This document shows positions 44,474 through 54,794 of a stretch of DNA of 61,099 nucleotides, piece after piece (position 1 is the stretch's first letter; the number at the start of each line of letters is the position of its first letter). Position numbers and translations under genes: made by a program. The notes under the pieces are model-generated. The model was not told the DNA's origin and ran no database searches. It was given only the letters and a program-made list of their open reading frames with translations. This stretch comes from Lachnospiraceae bacterium (GTDB lineage Bacteria; Bacillota; Clostridia; Lachnospirales; Lachnospiraceae), in the NCBI GenBank assembly GCA_910575565.1, contig CAJTFL010000024.1, positions 1 to 61,099 on the forward strand. Reading direction: 5' to 3'.

Positions 44474-45466
44474 ATGAAAAAATATAAAAAGCTGTTTACT
44501 GTTCTCTTCCTGATGGCACTTCTTTTCTGCCTGTCCAGCCAGACGGCCTTTGCCTTTTCGGAGAGTGACGCACAGGCCCAGGTGGATGCGGCAGGCCGGG
44601 AGGCAGTATCGGGCAACGTCCTGGTCTGGTTCCTTTGTGCCATCGCCTTTTTAAAGGTATCCCAGAAGATCGACTCCTTCATGTCCAGCCTGGGCGTGAA
44701 CGTGGGGCATACGGGCGGCTCCATGATTGCGGAAGCCCTGGTTGCCGCAAGGGGTGTGAGTGCTCTCCGCAACTTTTCCCGCCAGCACTTCGGCGGCGGC
44801 CACAGCAGCAGCTCTTCCCATGTAAACAACGGCTCCGGCTCATCTGGCAGTCCGGGCGGGTTTATGGCAGGCGGCCTTGCGGGAGTAGTCAGCCGCCAGG
44901 TCACAAACAGCGCCATCCGCACAGCCACTGCCAGCACGGCGACTGAAAAATCTTCCGGAAAAGGGCCTGGCGGGTTTGTGTCCGCCGTATCTGCCGGCAT
45001 TGGCGGGAACATGTATACATCTTCCGTTGCAAAGGGCGGCGATTTTGCCAATAACGTTATCGGTACAGTAGCAGCCGGAACTATTTCCTCCATGGGCACC
45101 ATGACCGGGGAAAAGGCTGCCCAGGCCCTCCACTCCTACATGGGCTATGCCGCTTTAGAGGAAGGCGCACAGCATGTGCCGTCCTTTACAGGCGTGGAGA
45201 TCGGGGGCGGGCGCATCACCGGCACGGAGATCTCGGAGGAACACCCGGAGGGCATTTCCTTTGGCATGTACCACGCAGACCAGTACGCTGCGCCCGAGGG
45301 GGCTTATGCTACCGTGCAGGCCGTGGACGGCACTTCCTGGTACAAGCAGTACGCACAGGACGCCGTGGAGAAATCCCCTTACATGGCGGCGGACGGCTCC
45401 ATCGCCTATAAGGAATCCATTGTGAAAAAAATGCCCCCGGCGCCCAAAAGAAAGGACAGGCTATAA
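44474..45466 (+). CDS. Transfer operon protein with signal peptide
   Basis: A 330-residue protein with a signal peptide (MKKYKKLFTVLFLMALLFCL ... FAF), one further hydrophobic segment (VSGNVLVWFLCAIAFLKVSQ), and a Gly/Ser-rich soluble remainder (HFGGGHSSSSSHVNNGSGSS). It resembles the partner protein found between VirB6-like and peptidase genes in related elements. An alternative ATG at 44462 is too near its AAAGGA box. Function unknown. Confidence 0.6.
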   Translation: MKKYKKLFTVLFLMALLFCLSSQTAFAFSESDAQAQVDAAGREAVSGNVLVWFLCAIAFLKVSQKIDSFMSSLGVNVGHTGGSMIAEALVAARGVSALRNFSRQHFGGGHSSSSSHVNNGSGSSGSPGGFMAGGLAGVVSRQVTNSAIRTATASTATEKSSGKGPGGFVSAVSAGIGGNMYTSSVAKGGDFANNVIGTVAAGTISSMGTMTGEKAAQALHSYMGYAALEEGAQHVPSFTGVEIGGGRITGTEISEEHPEGISFGMYHADQYAAPEGAYATVQAVDGTSWYKQYAQDAVEKSPYMAADGSIAYKESIVKKMPPAPKRKDRL

Positions 45467-46843
45467 ATGGAAGAAAGACAGAAGAACGGGCTGGAAGAAG
45501 CCCTTGAGACCGGCGCATCTGCGGCACACCTTGCCAGGGGCGCCGTAAAAGCGGGGAAGGCGGTGTCCGGGGCCGCAAAGGGCGCCGCCGTGGGCGGGCC
45601 TTACGGCGCAGCTGCAGGGGCATTATGGGAAGGCCGTAAATTTATTGGAAAGTTCCTGGCAGCCGCCGCTGTCCTGTTACTGCTCCCGGTGCTTTTTGTG
45701 CTGATGCTTCCCGGCCTGATCTTTGACGGCTTTTCCTCCGCCTTTTCCCCCTCTGACACGGAAAACCCCATCCTGAACAGTGAGGCCGCCGTTGTGGAGA
45801 ATGCCAACACCATCACCTTCACCATCAGCAGCATCCTGGGGGAAGGCATGGAAGATGTCATGGAACGGATCGGGCGGGATTTTGCCGCCTCGGACGGGGA
45901 TGAAATGGAGGTCATCAATCCCTATGAGACAAGCCCCGTATACAACACCAACCTTTTTGTCTCCCAGTACTGCGCGGCAAAGGATAAGGAATTTGCGGAT
46001 ATTTCCATTGCGGACATGGCGGCTGTCATGCGCCGTGGGAAATCCCACCTCTATTCCTACCGGCGGACGGAGGAAATGCGGGAGAAAACCGTAGAAGATC
46101 CGGAAACCGGGGAAGAGACCACCGTATCAGAAAAATGGATGATCTATACCATTTCCTATAACGGGGAAGATTATTTTGCCGACCAGGTATTCTCCCTCAC
46201 GGAAGAACAGAGGGAGCTTGCCGCCGATTACGCACAGAACCTGAGCCTCTTCCTTGGCGATGGGCTGGTCCAGAACCTGGAAAACTGGGAAGGGAACAGC
46301 ATCCCATCCCTCGGCGATGTACGCTTTACGGACGGGGCCACAGAGGTTGTCTATTTCAACCAGCTGGATGAACGCTATGCCGGGAAGCCTTACGGCACCG
46401 ACCATATCGGCGGTTACGGCTGCGGGCCTACTTCCATGGCAATGGTGGTGTCCTCCCTGGCCGGCGAGACCGTTGACCCGGAACGGATGGCACAGTGGGC
46501 CTGTGAGAACGGCTACTGGTGCAAGGGGAGCGGCTCCTACCATGCACTGATCCCCGGCGCTGCACAAAACTGGGGGCTTGCCGTTTCCGGCTGTACCCCT
46601 TCGGAACCCCAGCGCCTGCTGGACGCCCTGGCAGACGGGAAGCTGGTGGTAGCCATCATGTCAAAAGGGCACTTCACAGGCGGCGGCCACTTTATCGTGC
46701 TGCGGGGAGTGAAGGACGGGAAGATCCTGGTGGCGGACCCCGCCAGCTACAAACGGAGCGGACAGCTCTGGGATCTTTCCATCATACTGAACGAAGCCAG
46801 CCGGCGCGCAGGCGCAGGTGGCCCATTCTGGATTATCGGGTAA
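45467..46843 (+). CDS. Membrane-anchored C39-type peptidase (CD1108-like)
   Basis: A 458-residue protein: N-terminal Gly/Ala-rich region, one membrane helix (FLAAAAVLLLLPVLFVLML), an extracellular linker, and a C-terminal C39-like peptidase with catalytic Cys in GGYGCGPTSMAMVVSSL, His in GGGHFIVLRGV and Asp in VADPAS. It probably opens cell wall peptide cross-links for the transfer pore, as VirB1 does. It begins immediately after the previous stop. Confidence 0.8.
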   Translation: MEERQKNGLEEALETGASAAHLARGAVKAGKAVSGAAKGAAVGGPYGAAAGALWEGRKFIGKFLAAAAVLLLLPVLFVLMLPGLIFDGFSSAFSPSDTENPILNSEAAVVENANTITFTISSILGEGMEDVMERIGRDFAASDGDEMEVINPYETSPVYNTNLFVSQYCAAKDKEFADISIADMAAVMRRGKSHLYSYRRTEEMREKTVEDPETGEETTVSEKWMIYTISYNGEDYFADQVFSLTEEQRELAADYAQNLSLFLGDGLVQNLENWEGNSIPSLGDVRFTDGATEVVYFNQLDERYAGKPYGTDHIGGYGCGPTSMAMVVSSLAGETVDPERMAQWACENGYWCKGSGSYHALIPGAAQNWGLAVSGCTPSEPQRLLDALADGKLVVAIMSKGHFTGGGHFIVLRGVKDGKILVADPASYKRSGQLWDLSIILNEASRRAGAGGPFWIIG

Positions 46844-46883
46844 GACACATGCCCGTATCCGGCTGAAAGAGAGGTACTACCAT

Positions 46884-49800
46884 ATGAACAATCAAAACGA
46901 CCACGACACTTATATCATCCCGCCGAATTTTGTAGACACAGGCACCTTTTTCGGCGGCATGTTCCGGGCAAGGAATGTAATAGAGGCCGGCATCCTGGCC
47001 GCCGTGACAGGGTTGCCGGTGTTCCTGCTCCTGCCCTTTGGCCTGACCGCGCGGATCATCGTGCTGTGCCTGACTACCCTGCCCCTTGTCCTGTTTGCCC
47101 TGATCGGCATATCGGGGGAAAGCCTGTCCTCCTTCCTTGTGATCTTCTTAAAATATTGGAAGAACCGCCGTATCGTGGGCGGCGGTGAAAGCCAGGAAAC
47201 AATGCGGACAGCTCCATCTGCGAAAAAGGGCAGGAAAAGTCCTGTTTCCAGCGAAACCGCAGCATCTGCCGGCACCGGCCAGCAGATAAAGGCAGACCGG
47301 AATAACCATAAATCCGGCAAAAACGAAAGAATCGGCGGCATATCCGGCTGGCGGCGCAGGGGGGAGGAGGATTTCCCCGCAGAGTTTGACCAGGTGAAAG
47401 GATATGAGATCCGCCAGAAGCGCCATCCCAGCCAGACACAGAAAAAACAGCAGGCCGGAACGCAGCGAAAGAAACCTGCGGGAGGAAAGAAACGGAGCCC
47501 ACAACAGGATTCCAGAAAAAAGGCCGCTGGAAGATCAGGAAGGCCGGATCACAGAAACAGCCGGCAGAAAAAGAACCCTTCCTCCAGGAAAGCCCTGCAC
47601 ACGCCGGAACCGCAGTTTGCCCACTTAAACCCGGTGGCGGACTACCTGCCCATCAGCAGGATAGAAAACGGCGTCATCTACACGAAGGACCACCGGTATG
47701 TGAAGGTGGTGGAGGTGATCCCCATCAACTTCCTGCTCCGCAGCGCCAGGGAACAGAGCAGCATCATCTATTCCTTTGTTTCCTATCTAAAGATAAGCCC
47801 GGTAAAACTTCAGTTCAAGGTGCTGACCCGCCGTGCGGATATCGGACGCCACATGGAGACGGTGCGCCGGGAGATGGCCCAGGAGACCAACGAACAGTGC
47901 CGGCTCATGCAGGAAGACTACCTGCAGTTCATCCAGCAGATCTGTTCCCGCGAGGCAGTCACGCGCCGGTTCTTCCTGGTCTTTGAATATGAACCCTGGA
48001 ATGGCGCAAGGCATACGGATGAAGAAGGGGAAGCCGTCGGCGCCCTGCAGTCCGCCGTACATACGGCCTCCAATTATCTCCGCCAGTGCGGGAATGAAGT
48101 GGTGCTGCCGGATAACGAGGATGAATTCCTTATAGATATACTCTATAACCTTCTGTGCCGGAATGAGAGCGCCGTAAAGCCTCTTCCTGTCCGGGCAAAA
48201 GAGGTAGTGGCACAATATCTGGCAAACGGGCGGGAGGCGGAGATCGACCATATCCCTGCCGGGGAGTTCATCGCCCCCACAGGCATTGACTTCACCCATG
48301 GGCGGTACATCTGCATTGACGGGCTTTATTACGCCTACCTGCTGATCCCCTCGGACGGCTATAAGACCCATGTGCCGGCCGGCTGGCTCAGCCTGATGGT
48401 CAACGCCGGGGACGGGATCGACCTGGACATGTTCCTTTCCCGCCAGCCCAAGGAGCGCATCATCCAGAAGGTGGGCCAGCAGCTCCGCATCAACCGCTCC
48501 CGGATCAAGGACGCCAGCGATACCAACACGGATTTTGACGATATCGACAGCGCCATCCGCAGCGGTTACTTTCTCAAGGAAGGGCTTGCCAACAACGAAG
48601 ATTTTTATTTTATGAACCTGTTAATCACCATTACGGCCCCCAATGAAGAGGACCTGGAATGGAAGGTCAGCGAGATGAAGAAACTCCTGCTCTCCCAGGA
48701 TATGCGGGTTTCCACCTGCCACTTCCGGGAAGAGCAGGCATTCCTCACCGCCCTGCCCCTGGTGTCCGTGGAAAAAGGGCTGTATGAGCGCAGCAAACGC
48801 AACCTCCTTACCGGGGGCGCCGCAAGCTGCTACCCTTTCACCAGCTATGAGATGTGCGATGACAACGGCATCCTGTTAGGCGTGAACAAATACAACAGTT
48901 CCTTAATTATTGTGGATATCTTCAACTCCGCTGTCTACAAAAACGCAAACATGGCGATCCTGGGCACTTCCGGCGCGGGCAAGACCTTCACCATGCAACT
49001 CATGGCCCTGCGGATGCGGCGGAAGGGAATCCCCATTTTCATCATTGCCCCGTTAAAGGGGCATGAGTTCCACCGGGCCTGCGCCAACGTAGGCGGCGAG
49101 TTCATCCAGGTCTCCCCGGCAAGCCCCCACTGTATCAACGTGATGGAGATCCGGCAGGTGGACCGCACCGTCAACGAGCTGTTGGACGGCCCCGGCATCC
49201 AGCTCTCGGAACTGGCGGAGAAGATCCAGCGGCTCCATATCTTTTTCAGCCTGCTGATCCCGGACATGAACCATGAGGAGCGCCAGCTTTTGGACGAGGC
49301 TCTGATCCACACCTACAACAAGAAAGGCATCACCCATGACAACGCTTCCCTGGCAGATCCCAAAGCCCCGGAACAATACCGGGAAATGCCGGTACTGGGC
49401 GACCTCTACGAGATCTTAAAGAAATCGACGGCCACAAAACGGCTGGCAAATATTTTAAACCGCCTGGTGAACGGCTCCGCTAGCACCTTCAACCAGCAGA
49501 CCAACGTGTCCCTGGATAACAGATATACCGTGCTGGATATTTCTTCCCTGACCGGGGACCTGCTGACCGTGGGGATGTTCGTTGCACTGGATTTTGTCTG
49601 GGACCGGGCCAAGGAAGACCGTACCGAGGAAAAGACCATTTTCATTGACGAGTGCTGGCAGCTCCTATCCGGCGCCAGCGCCACAGGCACACGCCTTGCC
49701 GGGGACTTCGTGCTGGAGATTTTCAAAACCATCCGGGGCTATGGCGGCTCCGCCGTCTGTGCCAGCCAGGACTTAAATGACTTCTTTAACCTGGATGAAG

Positions 49801-50081
49801 GACGGTTTGGGAAAGGCATCATCAACAACTCCAAGACCAAGATCATCCTGAACCTGGAGGATGACGAGGCCATGCGCGTGCAGAGCGCCCTCCACCTCTC
49901 CGATGCGGAGGTCATGGAGGTCACCCACTTTGAGCGTGGCAACGGCCTGATCAGCACCAACAACAATAACATCATGGTGGAGTTCAAGGCGAGCCCCCTG
50001 GAGAAAGACCTGATCACCACGGACCGGAGGGAGTTAAAGGATATCGTGGAACGGATGCGTCGGCAGAGTGAAGCCGGATAA
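46884..50081 (+). CDS. PrgI-VirB4 fusion ATPase
   Basis: A 1065-residue protein. Residues 1-100 are a PrgI-like membrane domain with two helices (NVIEAGILAAVTGLPVFLLL), followed by a Lys/Arg-rich linker (about 115-240) and a full VirB4 ATPase with Walker A GTSGAGKT at about 693 and Walker B TIFIDECWQL at about 919. It powers the type IV secretion system. PrgI and VirB4 are often separate genes; here they are one. GAGAGGT precedes ATG 46884. Confidence 0.9.
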   Translation: MNNQNDHDTYIIPPNFVDTGTFFGGMFRARNVIEAGILAAVTGLPVFLLLPFGLTARIIVLCLTTLPLVLFALIGISGESLSSFLVIFLKYWKNRRIVGGGESQETMRTAPSAKKGRKSPVSSETAASAGTGQQIKADRNNHKSGKNERIGGISGWRRRGEEDFPAEFDQVKGYEIRQKRHPSQTQKKQQAGTQRKKPAGGKKRSPQQDSRKKAAGRSGRPDHRNSRQKKNPSSRKALHTPEPQFAHLNPVADYLPISRIENGVIYTKDHRYVKVVEVIPINFLLRSAREQSSIIYSFVSYLKISPVKLQFKVLTRRADIGRHMETVRREMAQETNEQCRLMQEDYLQFIQQICSREAVTRRFFLVFEYEPWNGARHTDEEGEAVGALQSAVHTASNYLRQCGNEVVLPDNEDEFLIDILYNLLCRNESAVKPLPVRAKEVVAQYLANGREAEIDHIPAGEFIAPTGIDFTHGRYICIDGLYYAYLLIPSDGYKTHVPAGWLSLMVNAGDGIDLDMFLSRQPKERIIQKVGQQLRINRSRIKDASDTNTDFDDIDSAIRSGYFLKEGLANNEDFYFMNLLITITAPNEEDLEWKVSEMKKLLLSQDMRVSTCHFREEQAFLTALPLVSVEKGLYERSKRNLLTGGAASCYPFTSYEMCDDNGILLGVNKYNSSLIIVDIFNSAVYKNANMAILGTSGAGKTFTMQLMALRMRRKGIPIFIIAPLKGHEFHRACANVGGEFIQVSPASPHCINVMEIRQVDRTVNELLDGPGIQLSELAEKIQRLHIFFSLLIPDMNHEERQLLDEALIHTYNKKGITHDNASLADPKAPEQYREMPVLGDLYEILKKSTATKRLANILNRLVNGSASTFNQQTNVSLDNRYTVLDISSLTGDLLTVGMFVALDFVWDRAKEDRTEEKTIFIDECWQLLSGASATGTRLAGDFVLEIFKTIRGYGGSAVCASQDLNDFFNLDEGRFGKGIINNSKTKIILNLEDDEAMRVQSALHLSDAEVMEVTHFERGNGLISTNNNNIMVEFKASPLEKDLITTDRRELKDIVERMRRQSEAG

Positions 50082-50089
50082 GGGAACGG

Positions 50090-50160
50090 ATTACGCACCG
50101 TATACGCATAGATTACGCAATCCCTTTTCCCATACGTCCGTTATACGCACAGATTACGCA
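50090..50160 (+). repeat. TATACGCA-AGATTACGCA direct repeats
   Basis: TATACGCATAGATTACGCA (50101-50119) and TATACGCACAGATTACGCA (50142-50160) are repeated 41 bases apart, with a third ATTACGCA at 50090 overlapping the end of the VirB4 region. They are placed in the leader of the DUF5697 gene and may be regulator or transfer-origin sites. Confidence 0.55.
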
Positions 50161-50184
50161 TTTACAGAAAGGAAGGTGGCGTCA

Positions 50185-50712
50185 GTGAAGACCAGGGCAG
50201 ACCTGTATGGCGGGGAAGCCACGGAACTGCTCCGGATCATATCCATGTATCCGGGGCTGACAGAAAAACAATTATGCCGGTTCTACCCTGGCCGGGAGGA
50301 TGTCACCAGAAACCTGCTCTCCCACCTGGCCAGGCAGGGGCGCACCCGGCAGGCAGACACCGGGGGATATTTCCCATACGGAAACCAAAAGGCGGAAACT
50401 GATCCCGGCATGGTGCGGGCGGCATGGGTCCTGCTTGATTTTATCGACAGGGCGGACTATCACTCGTGCAGTGAGTTCCCCGTAAAGATTGCCTTTTTCT
50501 CCGGGGGCGAACTGTATGAGATCGTCCATGCGGCGGCCGGGCAGGAGGCCCTTGTCACCCATGCCCTGCGCCAGAGCCGTGACAGCGGCAGCCGCCGTAT
50601 CGTGCTGGTGGATGAGCCTGGGCAGATCCCCCTGCTGGAATTTCCGGGGATAACCGGATTCTGTACCGTGGATGGCAGCGGGAATGTAAGCTACTACAAA
50701 AAATCAACATAA
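50185..50712 (+). CDS. DUF5697 family protein
   Basis: A 175-residue protein with an N-terminal winged-helix (GGEATELLRIISMYPGLTEK, DVTRNLLSHLARQGR) and a C-terminal restriction-like or replication-relaxation type domain (FPVKIAFFSGGELYEIVHAA). It is typical of this class of element. AAAGGAAGG and GTG 50185 define the start. Confidence 0.6.
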   Translation: MKTRADLYGGEATELLRIISMYPGLTEKQLCRFYPGREDVTRNLLSHLARQGRTRQADTGGYFPYGNQKAETDPGMVRAAWVLLDFIDRADYHSCSEFPVKIAFFSGGELYEIVHAAAGQEALVTHALRQSRDSGSRRIVLVDEPGQIPLLEFPGITGFCTVDGSGNVSYYKKST

Positions 50713-50779
50713 AACAATCTTTGCCCTGACCGCTATGATGCAGGGCAGCTATATTACAACATCCAAAGGAGGGATGTAA

Positions 50780-51442
50780 TTGGACCGAAAGATTATCTCA
50801 CGCCGGATCGCAGATATCCAGAACAACCTGTCACGGCTGAACAACAACATCTGCGCCATGGATTCCCTGGATATCCAGAGGTATCCTGAAAACTATGAAA
50901 CCATGTCAACTGAAGCCGCTTTAAGAGCGGAAGGGATCGCCTGCCAACTCAGAAATCTCCTTTACGCTTCCACCTCTGTCCCCAAGGCAGAGTACCTTGT
51001 GAAAGCCGGGGAAGTGCATGGCATTGAGATCAGCTATGAAAACGGCATCCTGGAGGTAGCCCTTCCACGGCTGCTCCCAAAGAAAAAAATGCGCCAGAGC
51101 AGCCTGTTCCTGCTTGATCCGCTCCACGCAACACTGGGACAGTACGCAAAAGAACATCCTATGCCACACTTCCGGGAATGTGTGGTCTGCATCTCCCATG
51201 TGTATGACTATGAACTGCCGGACTGGTGCCTGCTGGACTATGACAACCTGCAGCAGAAACAGATCCTGGACACCATCGCCCTGTATGTGATGGCGGATGA
51301 CAGCGGGCTTTTATGTGACGCCTACAATACCACGGAGCTTGGGGATAAGGACGGCACCCGTATCTATATCATGGAGAAAAGCCGCTTTGCAGGATGGCTC
51401 TCCGGACGGGAAAAGGAGCTGAAATCCATATCGGATTTTTAA
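50780..51442 (+). CDS. DUF6100 family protein
   Basis: A 220-residue protein (MDRKIISRRIADIQNNLSRL), helical at the N-terminus, then a beta-rich part (LEVALPRLLPKKKMRQSSLF, CVVCISHVYDYELPDWCLLD). It matches DUF6100 in conjugative elements; function unknown. Start is TTG 50780 after AAAGGAGGG. Confidence 0.6.
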   Translation: MDRKIISRRIADIQNNLSRLNNNICAMDSLDIQRYPENYETMSTEAALRAEGIACQLRNLLYASTSVPKAEYLVKAGEVHGIEISYENGILEVALPRLLPKKKMRQSSLFLLDPLHATLGQYAKEHPMPHFRECVVCISHVYDYELPDWCLLDYDNLQQKQILDTIALYVMADDSGLLCDAYNTTELGDKDGTRIYIMEKSRFAGWLSGREKELKSISDF

Positions 51443-51586
51443 TGGTTTTGGCGCCATTTTCACCCCATACAGCCAGAATGGGAAAAAATATTGTATTTAT
51501 TGGACTTTATCTGCGGCTGACAGAGTTTTATTTACCGAAGTCTTTAGCCGCCCCGGTACAAAACCGGAAAAGGAGGTGATCTTTTT

Positions 51587-52708
51587 ATGTCCGATAAGGG
51601 TACATTCCCCAGGCAGGACACATTAGGCTTTTACCTGCTCGAACTGGCCGCCATCTGCGGCGAGTTCCCGGCCAGCCTCCTTCCCCGCATCCCCGGCAGT
51701 TCCAGTTATAAGGAGGCGGTCATAACTTCGCTGAAAAAGGAGGGGCTGCTCCGGGTATTCTACAAAGACAGGCTGCGTGGTTTCCGGCTGGGGCGGAAAG
51801 CAAAAGGCAGGCTCCTGGCAGAGAACCCCGACCGGTTTGCTTTTTACCTTACCGGGGATACGGATACCAACCGGATCAGAAGCGAAGTAACGAGAAGGAT
51901 GCGGCTACATCGGACAGCGGAGACCTATACCGCCATGCTGAACGCAGGTGCCGCCGTTTTCCGTGATGAAAAGCCCCCTGTTTTTTGTACGGAGGCTGTT
52001 CCGGAGGCTGTCCTGAAATCCCCTGCCTTTTATGGCTCCCGTGAAATCAAAGAAATGGGGATCGATATGGTAAAGATCCGAAGCTCCCGGATGATTGGCG
52101 TGCTCCTTACCCCGACCGGCATCTTCCTTACCTATAACAGCGGATCATATACAGCAAAATGGGACTACCGGGCAGAACAGCGGGCGCAGGTTCTTCTGAA
52201 AATGGTCCTCTGCCACCAGCGGATGGCCTCCCAGTATGCCCGGACGGAGGCTGCCGGCCTGCTGTTTTGCGACACGCTGGAGCCTTTCTACCAGATCATG
52301 TCAGAGAGTGACAGCCATACCCGCTGTTTCTTTCTTTTGGACGGGAACTATGAACATTTTTATTACCTGACCAATGACCATTATGGGGATACGCTGCTGA
52401 AGCTCCTGTGCAGCCCAGAAAAAATAACGGTGCTTGACCGCATGCTGATGCAGGGGCTTTCCCCAAAGGACGCGGGGCTTCCCATAGAACATGACGCCCT
52501 GGACAGGGACGGCAGCCCGGTGCTGTTCGGCTATTTCCTGGACATCCCCCGCATCAACCGTTTCCACACGGCGCTCCAGCTGCAGGAACGGACGGGAACC
52601 CTGGTCTGTTTTGACTTCCAGAAAGAAGTTCTCCACCGCTTCTGCGGCAGACAGGTGGAGTTTTCCACCATCAGCTTTGAAAAATTTGAAAGGAGGTTTT
52701 TCCCATAG
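51587..52708 (+). CDS. Winged-helix protein of transfer operon
   Basis: A 373-residue protein with an N-terminal winged helix (LGFYLLELAAICGEFPASLL, KEAVITSLKKEGLLRVFYKD) and a central replication-relaxation-like domain. It is a regular neighbour of VirD4 in related elements. AAAAGGAGG supports ATG 51587. Its stop overlaps the presumed ATA start of VirD4. Confidence 0.55.
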   Translation: MSDKGTFPRQDTLGFYLLELAAICGEFPASLLPRIPGSSSYKEAVITSLKKEGLLRVFYKDRLRGFRLGRKAKGRLLAENPDRFAFYLTGDTDTNRIRSEVTRRMRLHRTAETYTAMLNAGAAVFRDEKPPVFCTEAVPEAVLKSPAFYGSREIKEMGIDMVKIRSSRMIGVLLTPTGIFLTYNSGSYTAKWDYRAEQRAQVLLKMVLCHQRMASQYARTEAAGLLFCDTLEPFYQIMSESDSHTRCFFLLDGNYEHFYYLTNDHYGDTLLKLLCSPEKITVLDRMLMQGLSPKDAGLPIEHDALDRDGSPVLFGYFLDIPRINRFHTALQLQERTGTLVCFDFQKEVLHRFCGRQVEFSTISFEKFERRFFP

Positions 52709-54724
52709 ACAAGAAAAAATTACTGAAAGGGCTGGTTACTGCCCCCATCGCCATCCTCGCCATCCTGTATGCGGGCGGCTACCTGGGGCAGTTCATCGGC
52801 AACTATGCCCTCTGGAAACAGGGCGGCGGCTATCCGGGGGACGGCACTTCCCCTCTGCCCGCATCCCCCGGCCTGTCCGCCTGCCTCCACGCGGCGGTTC
52901 ATCCGCCATACGGGATCTACGGGATATTTATCTGTATCGGGCTTTTGGCCGTGCTGCTCCTTTTCGTCATGCGGATCGGGTACAGCGATACCGGGGAATA
53001 TGACGAGGACCGGAATTTTACCTACTCTGCCAAAGGGCACCTATGGCACCTCCGGCTGGATGAGCCGGAAGGAGATGGCAGGCGTCCTAGAACTGGTGGC
53101 TGACCTGCGCCGGTATCAGGGGATCGTCCTGGGGATGCTGGACAGGAAGGCGGTCTGCGTGCCGGAGAAAACCCGGCTTAACAGCAACCTGGCAGTCTAC
53201 GGCGCCAGCGGCTCCATGAAGACACGCTCCTTCTGCATGAACCGGATTTTACAGGGGGTATCCCGCGGGGAATCTCTGGTCATCTGCGACCCGAAATCGG
53301 AACTGTACGAAAAATCCAGCGAATACCTGCGCGACAAGGGCTATACGGTCCGTGTGTTCAACCTGGTCAATCCGGAAAACTCGGATTCCTGGAACTGCCT
53401 CAGTGAAGTGGAAGGGCAGGAACTGATGGCGCAGCTTTTCGTGGACGTCATCATCAAAAATACCACGGGCGGCGGCAAAGGGGACCATTTCTGGGATTCC
53501 GCAGAAATGAACCTGTTAAAAGCACTGGTGCTGTATGTGGATAAGGGCTATCTCCCGGAGAACCGGAACATGGGGCAGGTCTACCAGCTCATTACCTTAA
53601 ACTCAGAAACCGCCCTGAACAGCCTGTTTGAAGTGCTTCCCATCAACCACCCGGCCAAGGCCCCTTACAGCCTTTTTAAGCAGGCGTCCGATTCCGTGCG
53701 AAGCGGCGTCATCATCGGCCTGGGGAGCCGCCTGCAGGTGTTCCAGTCGGAACTGATCAAGAAGATTACCGCACGGGATGAGATCGACCTGGAATTACTG
53801 GGCCAGAAGCCCTGCGCCTATTTCCTCGTGACCAGCGACCAGGATAGCACCTTTGACTTCCTGGCATCCCTGTTTTTGTCCTTTGTGTTCATCAAGCTGG
53901 TGCGGTATGCGGACAAAAACTGTGAGGGCGGCCGGCTCCCCGTGCCCGTCCATGTTTTGGGGGAGGAGTTGACCGCCTGCGGCACCATCCCGGACCTTTC
54001 CCGGCGCCTGAGCGTGATCCGCTCCCGGAACATCTCCATGTCCTGCGTGTTCCAGAACCTTGCCGGGCTGCAGAACCGGTATCCCTTAAATCTCTGGCAG
54101 GAGATTCTGGGGAATTGCGACGTCCAGCTCTTTTTAGGCTGTACTGATCCCCTGACGGCGGAGTTTGTCTCTTCCCGCACCGGGCTTGCCAGCGTGGCGG
54201 TCTCCAGCAAGTCCAAACAGTTAGGCACCTGGCGGATCTCCAACTACACGCCGGAATACCGGGAGACCAGCGGCGTGGGGAAACGCCCCGTGCTGACGCC
54301 AGATGAAGTGCTGCGCCTGCCCATTGACGAGGCGCTTATCATCATCCGGGGAAAGAAAACCTTAAAGGTGGGCAAGATGGATTATTCCAAACACCCGGAA
54401 TACCCCCTGCTGCGCTCCTGCAAGGCATCCGCCCACATCCCGGAGTGGAGGCGCCTGGAAATGGAGACCGCTGCCACACCGGAACCTGCGAAGCCGGCCC
54501 CGCAAAAGCAGGCACCAAAACAGACAGCGAAAGCAGCACCAAAGTCCGCCTCAAAAGCAGGGGCAAAGCCTGCGGCAAAAGGGGCGGTGAAGACACCGGC
54601 ACCTGGTACACAGCAGAAAGCGCCATCCCCTCCGGCATCCGGACCGGGAAAGGCTGCCCCTGCCGTCTCTTCCGGCACGCCTGCCGGAATTGTATCTGCG
54701 GACAAGGATTCCATCATGTCCTGA
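52705..54724 (+). pseudogene. VirD4 coupling ATPase with frameshift
   Basis: The N-terminal membrane part (DKKKLLKGLVTAPIAILAIL, IYGIFICIGLLAVLLLFVMR) is in one frame and the ATPase part (YGTSGWMSRKEMAGVLEL onwards) in another. They join properly if one G is removed from GGG at 53035-53037. The coupling ATPase has the VYGASGSMKTRS P-loop at about residue 165, VICDPKSELYEKSS, and a Pro/Ala/Lys-rich tail. The only start near AAAGGAGG is ATA 52705. An assembly error would explain the frame change. Confidence 0.8.
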
Positions 54725-54794
54725 AATGCAACTGCTATGGAACGGCCCGTTCTGGGGCTGTGAGATAGAACAACAACACTATGGAGGTAAACAC

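Noticed and set aside
44254..45102. Minus-strand 282-residue ORF
   Set aside because: Antisense to GC-rich transfer genes, where long spurious frames are expected.
53028..53040. Programmed frameshift in VirD4 at AAAGGGC
   Set aside because: The change needed is +1 without a following stop or stimulatory structure that I can see; a one-base insertion in a G run is simpler.
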